Assembly (NCBI RefSeq): GCF_018873765.1
Contig: NC_057916.1
Location: forward strand, 52,330,540-52,394,539
Length of the DNA stretch: 64,000 nt
Direction: 5' to 3'
From: Telopea speciosissima
Lineage: Eukaryota; Streptophyta; Magnoliopsida; Proteales; Proteaceae
Shown here: positions 57,129 to 64,000 of the stretch, one piece after another
Layout: every line of letters starts with the position of its first letter
Numbering within the stretch: the first letter of the stretch is position 1
Made by a program: the position numbers and the translations under genes
The notes under the pieces: generated by a model
What the model was told of the DNA's origin: nothing
Databases searched by the model: none
What the model saw: only the letters and a program-made list of their open reading frames with translations

Positions 57129-58158
57129 CATATACATGCAGGGTTACACTAGTTTCGATGGCAAAAGCATACATCCTCCACTGATTGGATATCTTCTCTC
57201 CCTCCCACCTCTTTCCCTTCTCTCCTCCCTCATCCTCTATTTTTTCTTTATCTTACCAGTCTTCAGGACAGTAACAATAATCCAAGATATAGTCTAAAGG
57301 CACTAGGGAAATTTACTTAATATTAAGAAAATTGTGTCTGGCAAAAGAAGGCTCAAAGATGTTTCCAGTGTTTCCATGCTGATGTGCAGGATATACCATA
57401 TCATGTCACTTGCAAACATTACTAAGTCACCTCTTACATAGACAAAGAAAGAGGACTTGAAAGACAGGGGACCCTAGTGTGGCTTGGAAATTCAATGTAG
57501 CTTATGAGATAATGTTAAGTACTGATGGGAAAGAATCTATAATCCCCACTTGACCGTCCATAAGCAATACATACATGAACAAGAAACCACATTGTATATT
57601 GCATCAAATAAAATCAAACCTCCATTGGAAGTTCTTTATAGTTCTCCACTAGAACACAACAAAGGAAGAATAGAGAGAAAAAGACAAGACAAGAAAGAGA
57701 ACTACACAAAGAGAATCAGCAAGCTCAAATACTAAACATAGAGAATCATTAAGCTCTGGCTTTAATCAAGAGTCAAATAAAATTTTTCAAGAAACTCAGA
57801 ACCCTAAAATCAGCACTAAACACGCGGAATCACAAAATTGTTCAACATAATTTCACAAAATCACACATGCAGAACCCTAAAATCAATTCCCAAATTCAAA
57901 CACTAAACAAAGACAATCAGCAAACTCACAAATACTCAACGTAAAATTCATAAAATCATAACATGAAATTTGTGAGATTTGTGAAATCTAGGGTTTAACG
58001 ATGAGAGAAGAATGAAGGGGGAAATGGATTTTTTTATACAGATTTTGAGCTAGTAATGGCAACAAAACTCGCAAGCTTCTGCTCATCGTTGAATCCTAGA
58101 AATTTTGCCCAAATTAGTTGCACCTTCTATGGTCTTCCGTTGAAGAAGATCAGACCAG
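57129..58158. other. non-genic sequence between LTR and octapeptide repeat
   Basis: AT-rich, with repeated short words (CCCTAAAATCA, CACTAAAC, AATCAGCAAACTC) but no clear unit. No gene is recognised. Confidence 0.4.
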
Positions 58159-58180
58159 CTCACAGAGAGAGAGAGAGAGA

Positions 58181-58300
58181 ATGAACACGTAGCGATCTCA
58201 GATGATGAACACGCAGCGATCTCGGATGATGAACACGCAGCGATCTCGGAAGAGGAACATGCAGCGACCTTAGACAATGAACACGCATCGATGAGAGAAC
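58181..58300 (+). repeat. 24-bp tandem repeat, 5 copies, in an open frame
   Basis: Units start at 58181, 58205, 58229, 58253 and 58277. In one plus-strand frame they read as octapeptides of the type DEHAAISD, and the frame stays open to 58494 through ASMRELASSLVKLLRTMGVE. Preservation of the frame across five units could mean a captured acidic coding repeat. It could also be only an effect of a unit length divisible by three. I do not recognise the peptide. Confidence 0.6.
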
Positions 58301-58597
58301 TTGCTAGTTCTCTTGTGAAGCTCTTGAGGACGATGGGAGTAGAGTGTGATTCTCAACTTTGGACCCCTTTCTTGGAAATTATCGGGCACAGTTTTTATAA
58401 CCTTGTTCTAAGAAACATAAAAACAAGTTGGAATTGTTCCGTCAAATATATTTTAGGACACATAAATTCCTATTTTTGTTTCAAAAAACACTAGAAACAA
58501 AACGGATTTGTCAAATGGTATTTAGGGTGTTTTTCCATTTCTTAGAAAAGAAAAACAGAGAAACATGTTTCCGGGAAGGTTATCAAATGGTGCCTTA

Positions 58598-60146
58598 GTT
58601 TCTCGCCTCTTCCATTGCCTCTTTTTGCATTGGTAGTGTGTCACTCTGGCTCTCTCACTTCGGTAGTCGTCTTCTTGCTTACTCGGTTTTTTGGGCTTCT
58701 TCTAACTATACGCTCATCTCCTCTGGTCTCTGGTTCAGGGTTTTTTCTTTGGGTATTTAGCTTACCTTCTCTGGTCATTACAAGTGCGAAGCTTTCTGTT
58801 TGGCGATCTACGCTTTTTCACTCCCTACATTAGGGCTCTTGAATGTCTTTCTTCCTCTATTTTTCCCGCTGCTCTATGGGTTTGGGATCATCGTTTTCTA
58901 CTATCCCCTCCTTTCTTCTCCTAGTTCCTTTATTTTCTTATGACTTTTAGGTTTTCTCTGTGTACTTTTACATTTTTTTCTATTCTTTCTATATGTTTTT
59001 AGTGTTAGAACTCAAGATTTCGATCAAAACCCCAAAGTAAAACTCTGTATGAATCTCTAAAACATAGTGGTATGATCAAAAGAAACAGGAAAGGGAGATG
59101 TGTACCTTTCACCATGTATGTTGATGAAGAACAACAATGATAATTAGAAGAACGATTGCGAATCCTCTAATAATCTTGGATAACCGTGATGGAGATCTTC
59201 TGCAGTCTCCTAGCCTCCTATAGAGCTCTCTTTCTTGTGGAGAAAAGAGAAAAGAAACCATTGTACAAGTCTAAGGTCATAAAAATCGCCAAAAAAATGG
59301 GTACGTGTTTTATACACGTTAAAAATGGGAATGCTTACCGTTTGATGTTTTTTCCCGTATAGTTAGGAAACAAACAGTAAAACATGTTTGAAACGACAAA
59401 AAATGGGAACGCCATTTTAAATGTGTTTTTGCTAACTATGGTGAAGACCACGTCAATCACTGCTCCTGTTTGCAAGCGCATATGGGATTTGAATACACCG
59501 ACCAACCGTAAAACCCAGAATGGTATCTTCTCCATTAAACCATTTTTTTAATGAAATTTGAACAGTGGAGAGAGAATAGCCACTAGGAGTTTTTCCTAAC
59601 AACACAAAATGATGTTCGAGAGCATCATTTCAAAGGCCATACGTCCTCATTTTTCTTCGTTTCTGCACGATAATACGAAAATCGTCAGAAATTCCTTATA
59701 CGGAATCTAATCGATGTGATTCCAATTGCGTTTGAGAGAAGAATAAATGCACTAAAACTTCCATGTGCATTGCTTCTTCCAAATCTGCCACTAGGCCTAC
59801 TCAAATTGCATATCAGCATGAACCTATGAAATTACTACACAAAGTGCTAATACACTTCACCCGATGCTACCACATGCTGCCAATCACTGCCAAACACTAT
59901 AATACACTGTCACACTTGCCCAGATGGTTCAATAACACTGCCAAACTGACCTATTTCTAGATCTCACTGCCAATACATTGCCTACACTGCCAAATCATTT
60001 TCCGACACTTCTAGCATTGCCACAACACATGTGTATACTGCCACATTACCAAAATACTATGTATAGTTACCAACAATGATAACACATGCTCCAATGTCCC
60101 AATAACCTTTATCAATTATTTCTCATGATTTTGTTATGTCTATCTA
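58598..60146. other. non-genic; CACTGCCA-rich low-complexity stretch
   Basis: No gene. From about 59785 to 60060 the words CACTGCCA, CTGCCA and TGCCAC recur irregularly, more than ten times. A TGTTAGAACTC at 59003 looks like an LTR start, but I found no matching end. Confidence 0.4.
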
Positions 60147-60530
60147 TTAAAGGAAAAGGCTGACGCTAAGGATGCTTTTGAGGTTTTCAATGCTGAAGTC
60201 CAAGAAGGATCAAAATTGGGAGATCTGATAGAGGAGGTGAATGCTATGTAGACATACTAACTTGGGCCAAAGTGAAGCTCATTTGCGAAATTCCTTAAAT
60301 TGAAGGGTATTACTCCCCAATATATGAGCCATGATAATCCTGAACAAAATGGTGTTGTTAAAAAATGCAATCATACCCTTATGGATATGGTATGAAGCAT
60401 GATGAGTAATTGCAAGGTGAAGTGGTCCTGAAACATATCTCCATTAGCAATATGGTGGTTGATTCATTGACTAAGCCCATTGCTACAGATGTTTTCCTAG
60501 TTCATGTTAGGAACTTGGGATTACGGTAAG
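60147..60530 (+). pseudogene. copia remnant: integrase piece joined to RNase H C-terminus
   Basis: ITPQYMSHDNPEQNGVVKKC and HTLMDMV*SMMSNCK match the copia integrase region around PEQNGV. About 20 bp later HISISNMVVDSLTKPIATDV and FLVHVRNLGLR match the end of copia RNase H. The intervening integrase end, RT and most of RNase H are deleted. Stops are frequent. Confidence 0.8.
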
Positions 60531-60617
60531 TTTGATATGTACTTTTTCGTTGGACAGTTTGTTGGGATGGGCATTTATTTGTATCTCTTGTTCATATATA
60601 TGTATATATATATATAT

Positions 60618-62293
60618 GGATAAATTACACATCACCCCTTGATTTTCAATCGAAACTCAGATCACCCCCTAGTTTTTGAAAAAACTCAAATGACCCCCTG
60701 TATAGTAACAGTGTTAGTCTACTGTTAGTTATTGTTGTGAAAGGACTATTTTACCCTGGTACTATTTATCCCAATGGGGCCATCGTCCCTTCCGCTTCCA
60801 CCTCCAACCATTTCTATCGAGATCTCAGATAAGCCACAGTTGTTAACAATAGTATCGGCAAACTACGGTGTCCAAGCGCCGCAGTTTCGATTGAAGCGAG
60901 GACAACTCAAATTGCAGCCTCAGAAAATAAGTTACTAGAAATTGGGGGAGAAGAAAAACAATTTGTCAAGAGATTAAAATTTCTCAAAGAATATTAGGGT
61001 TTCAAAACAAACTGTTCTCTGAGCTGCTCTGCTTTCTTTTCTTAAAGCTCAAGATATGCTGATGGCATCAAAGATCAAACTCAGGCAAATTCTAGTTTTA
61101 GGGAAGAAATGTTTGGATCTTTAGATATTTTTCTGGGAGTGTTGGGACACAAGAAGTCTCCGTTCTCAGGTTTGCTCCTCTCTCTCTCTCTCTCTCCAAT
61201 TCAAGCGAATCGATGCTTGTAGAGAAATAAATAGAGGAGAGGTGGTTCTAGTTGGGTTATATATATTGCTAGCTGTCGATATCCATCTTCAATCTATCAT
61301 CTCTTTCATATGGAGCAGGAGCCATGAGCTGTGCAGGCAGCAACAAGGGTAGCAGAAGTAGAGATGAAGACGAAGACACAGAGTTTTGTTCCAGTAATGA
61401 CATTCTTACAAAGCTTCTAATTTCACTTACCACTCAAATGCGTCTTCAGATCCAGTTGTGTATCAAGGGAATTTAATAGGGTGATTTAAGGGAATTTAAT
61501 AGATGAATTCATGAAGTTTTGCTAAGATTTCACTTTTGGTATTTGAAATTTTTTTCTGAAAAATAGAGAATACCTCTGAAATAGAAGAGATTTTCGTTTT
61601 AATTTCTTTCGTTTTCTCTACAAGCATTGATTCCCCTGAATCGGAGAGAGAGAGAGAGGAGTGAACCTAAGAATGGAGAATGAAATGGAGTCCGAGAGGA
61701 AGAGATGAGGTGGATGAGCCGAAATCTGTGTCGATGGTTAGGCTCTCAATCACGCAGGTCTTGACTATGATCTTGCAAAAGCAAAAAGTGGCTATGAGGG
61801 AAGCCTACAAGAAGAAGAAGTTCCTACCGCTTGATCTTCGTCCGACGAAAACTAGAGCCATTGCTTGCTCTTCCAGTGGCTTCTCCACCTTCATTGCCCT
61901 TAATGTACCAATCGAGCTCCGCTGGGCGACGGCGGCGGCGCCATGGATCCTACAGATGGAGGGCAGGGTTTGGAGGCAGTGAAGCTTAGAGCTGCAATTG
62001 GCACGGCTCCGGTGTCGGTGCTGGAGAAGGTGAAACGTTTCAGTTCTTCACCACACTTGATTTTTAGGGTTTTTTGATAAAGGGTAAAACAATAAATTTA
62101 CCCTTATCAAAGGTAAATTGGACATTTAAACACAGGCCAAAGGGTAGTTTAGGGATTTAAAAATATTTAACTTGCTGACATCATCATTTAACAGTATAAA
62201 ACTAACATTAGGGACTAATTTGTCATTTTGGGGTCTAAATCAGGGGGTGATTTGAGTTTTTTCAAAAACCAAGGGGTGATCTGTAATTTACCC
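60618..62293. mobile_element. Pack-MULE copy 2, carrying an L35 fragment
   Basis: Left end GGATAAATTACACATCACC and right end (reverse) GGGTAAATTACAGATCACC, with TTTTTGAAAAAACTCAAAT in both arms, as in the MULE at 3635-5634. Flanks are TA repeats, so the target duplication (TATATATAT on both sides) is not informative alone. It contains an L35 coding fragment, a GC-rich piece with an ATGGATCCTACAGATGG start (about 61942) and leader-like CT-rich sequence. No transposase. Confidence 0.8.
61722..61862 (+). pseudogene. 60S ribosomal protein L35 fragment
   Basis: Forty-seven codons in one open frame include [32 protein letters not shown] and LRPTKTRAI, the middle of cytosolic ribosomal protein L35 (uL29). 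The N-terminal helix and the basic C-terminus are missing, and the frame runs into unrelated sequence ([13 protein letters not shown]). L35 sits at the exit tunnel of the large subunit; this fragment cannot replace it. Its place between MULE inverted repeats implies capture of a host gene piece. Confidence 0.85.
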
Positions 62294-62296
62294 TAT

Positions 62297-62756
62297 ATAT
62301 ATATATATATACTAGCAAACATGCACGTGCATATGCACGTGTGACCATATGATCATATGCTCAGGGAGAAAGAAATATGAGGGAGGAAAATTGTGGAGAA
62401 AAGGAGTTAAGAAGCTTTTTCAAACATAGAAAGATTTCCAAAAAAACTACGATAGGAATTGTGCAAAAAAAATACAATAACACAATGAGAAGAACAAAAC
62501 ATTTAATAACATCACAACAAAAGCATAACAACATAAATTGAGAATAAGATTATAAAGAGAATCATTAAAAACTTTAAATAAAATAAGAGAATGTAGTATT
62601 GAATCTTTAAAGAACCACGAGATAAAGGCTGAAAAATAACTTAAGTAAAAATTAAATATCACAACATTCCTTACTTATTTACCATGAGATGTCATATATT
62701 TTAAGTTACGTCTCTTTTATGTTAAGTAAATATCACAAAAGTGAGAGTTTCAAAAC

Positions 62757-62848
<92 letters not shown>

Positions 62849-63470
62849 TGCAATACTGAATATTAGAGGTAGAGCACGAAAAGATGACATGATCATAGGG
62901 TGAGTACACGTATGTGATACTTAATGACACAGAGAGATGGATTATAATGTGATAGAAATAGATGTCAAAAAAAAAAATTCCATATGCATTTTCAATCTAA
63001 TAGAAAATAGAATATCACTTCAATGATCATCAAGGAAAGAATTACTTCAAAGTTGTGACATGGATGAGTAGTTGTAAAAGTATCGAATAAGGCTTGCCAA
63101 ACTATAGACCGATATCCCCTTAAACTAAAGCAAGACATGAACTTCGAAGAGAAACTAAAATTTCAAAATAAGTAATGACCCGTAACAAGATGATAGGTCT
63201 GTAGGTAGCTGAGTTCTGCTTTGGCTCACACATAATATATGATGACAGATAATGAAGCACTGTAATAGGAACAAAGAAGTGGGGGAGTATGGAATTCCCA
63301 AAGGGAAACCATTAATGCAAGGAAAAAGGGAAAAGATATGGGTAAGTGCATTTATTGAAGAACCAAAGAAACATTGCCAGCCACATCTTGTCTATTGAAT
63401 ATATACTGCAACCAAACAGATACAATAAAGAGGTAGATTCAATCAATAGTTGAAAAATTAATAAATAAAT
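62297..63470. other. AT-rich non-genic sequence
   Basis: Apart from the compound microsatellite no gene or element is recognised. A CGTGCATATGCACGTG inverted repeat lies near 62325. Confidence 0.4.
62760..62842. repeat. compound microsatellite (CA)n(TA)n(GA)n
   Basis: About 16 CA, 12 TA and 13 GA units without interruption. Confidence 0.95.
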
Positions 63471-63474
63471 AAAT

Positions 63475-63539
63475 AAAATAGAGCGGCAGATTGGCTTGCT
63501 AATTTAAGCAAAGCTACATGCAATATGTCTAAAAATAAA
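63475..63539 (+). pseudogene. LINE RNase H scrap
   Basis: One short frame reads NRAADWLANLSKATCNMSK, the C-terminal RNase H-like signature of plant L1 elements. It ends in the TCTAAAAATAAA that is repeated after the next LINE tail. Confidence 0.55.
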
Positions 63540-63960
63540 TAAATTAATAAAACATTTGGAGGGGGTGGTATTGGTTTCAGGTTTTTCTTGCATTATGTGA
63601 ATCCACCCGACCTTCTATTGCTTTTTCTTACAAGGAGAGTAACAGAGCGGCAGATTGGGTTGCTAATTTTTCCTATGAAACTGTCTCCAACAATGTTTAT
63701 CTCACTGGTGAAGAGCACCCAAGTGCTTTCAGGCGTATTCCTTGGGAAGGCTAGTCTTCCAGTTCTCAGAAAATAATTTTTTGGTTGTTTCTGGTGTAAG
63801 GGTTGGGTTATTTGTTTGAGTGACTGAGAGATCTGTTCTCCCTTGGGCTGGGGTAAGGCGGATATGTCCCTCCTTGTAGCTGTGTTTTCATTATATTTTT
63901 CATTAATAAAGCAATAGGGGCCTCCCTGGTTCCCATTTAATATTCGGGGTAAAAAAAATA
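63540..63960 (+). mobile_element. 5'-truncated LINE tail
   Basis: A frame reads SIAFSYKESNRAADWVANFS and TGEEHPSAFRRIPWEG, then a stop, a 3' untranslated stretch with AATAAA-like CATTAATAAAGC and an A-run. TCTAAAAATAAA occurs at 63528-63539 and 63961-63972, a 12-bp target duplication. The insertion is about 420 bp, severely 5' truncated. Confidence 0.75.
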
Positions 63961-64000
63961 TCTAAAAATAAAGGAGATTTGAGCTGGAAATCCCAGCTCA

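Larger units (their letters stand above)
47584..58594. mobile_element. candidate TIR element (PIF/Harbinger-like) holding a golgin fragment
   Basis: The left end GGCACCGTTTGATAACCTT and right end GGTTATCAAATGGTGCC are near-perfect inverted repeats of about 17 bp. Both are flanked by TTA (47581-47583 and 58595-58597), the 3-bp duplication usual for PIF/Harbinger. The sub-terminal 200 bp of each side is AAACAG/GAAACA-rich and only loosely alike. Without the nested LTRs the unit would be about 3.3 kb. No transposase is seen. The alternative is two separate MITE halves, so I keep confidence moderate. Confidence 0.5.

Noticed and set aside
59763..60080. CACTGCCA words as a possible CRISPR-like or satellite array
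   Set aside because: Spacing is irregular and there is no fixed unit; eukaryotic low-complexity DNA.

Overview
This is a repeat-saturated stretch of flowering-plant nuclear DNA. The evidence is Ty1/copia and Ty3/gypsy elements of plant lineages, L1-type LINEs, hAT and Mutator-like (MULE) elements, and broken copies of plant genes (KNOX homeobox, PTB-type RNA-binding protein, ribosomal protein L35, a golgin). The species cannot be told from the sequence. Only one locus, a two-exon minus-strand gene at 21953-23328, looks like a possible host gene, and its product is not recognised. No rRNA gene, CRISPR array or bacterial-type operon is present. Coordinates of element ends come from reading the sequence by eye.

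Layout. 0-9 kb: a solo LTR (753-1154), a GC-rich tandem repeat, a MULE (3635-5634) and a non-autonomous LTR element (6191-9016) that carries a PTB-like RRM gene fragment. A 556-bp inversion (5635-6190) joins these two: it turned round the element's U3, its target-site duplication and the MULE's right target-site duplication. 9.3-14.8 kb: a nearly complete, young Ty1/copia element with near-identical LTRs and target duplication TTCTT, broken by stops and frameshifts. 17-21 kb: a hairpin MITE and a 3.8-kb element with long terminal inverted repeats that holds two tRNA-like sequences. 22-25 kb: the unrecognised gene, then a 1.7-kb solo LTR. 25.6-27.6 kb: a Pack-MULE that carries two exons and an intron of a KNOX gene.

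27.7-46.6 kb is one old copia insertion with matching GCCAC target duplications at its outer ends. Later insertions have stretched it to about 19 kb: a hAT MITE in gag, fragments of an Athila-like gypsy in both orientations, a gypsy gag fragment with a 3.9-kb LTR (Tekay/Del-like), and a LINE with a 13-bp target duplication. 47.6-58.6 kb lies between GGCACC-type terminal inverted repeats with TTA target duplications. It holds a golgin-like gene fragment, a solo LTR split by a second 3.9-kb solo LTR, and a gypsy LTR that hosts a hAT MITE. 60-64 kb has a copia remnant, a second MULE of the first family carrying an L35 fragment, a long compound microsatellite and LINE tails.

The main biological theme is capture of host gene fragments by several kinds of transposon, four cases in 64 kb, together with a nesting order that can be read from target-site duplications. 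Nearly all coding remnants are disrupted by stops that fit C-to-T or G-to-A changes, as expected of old methylated repeats.
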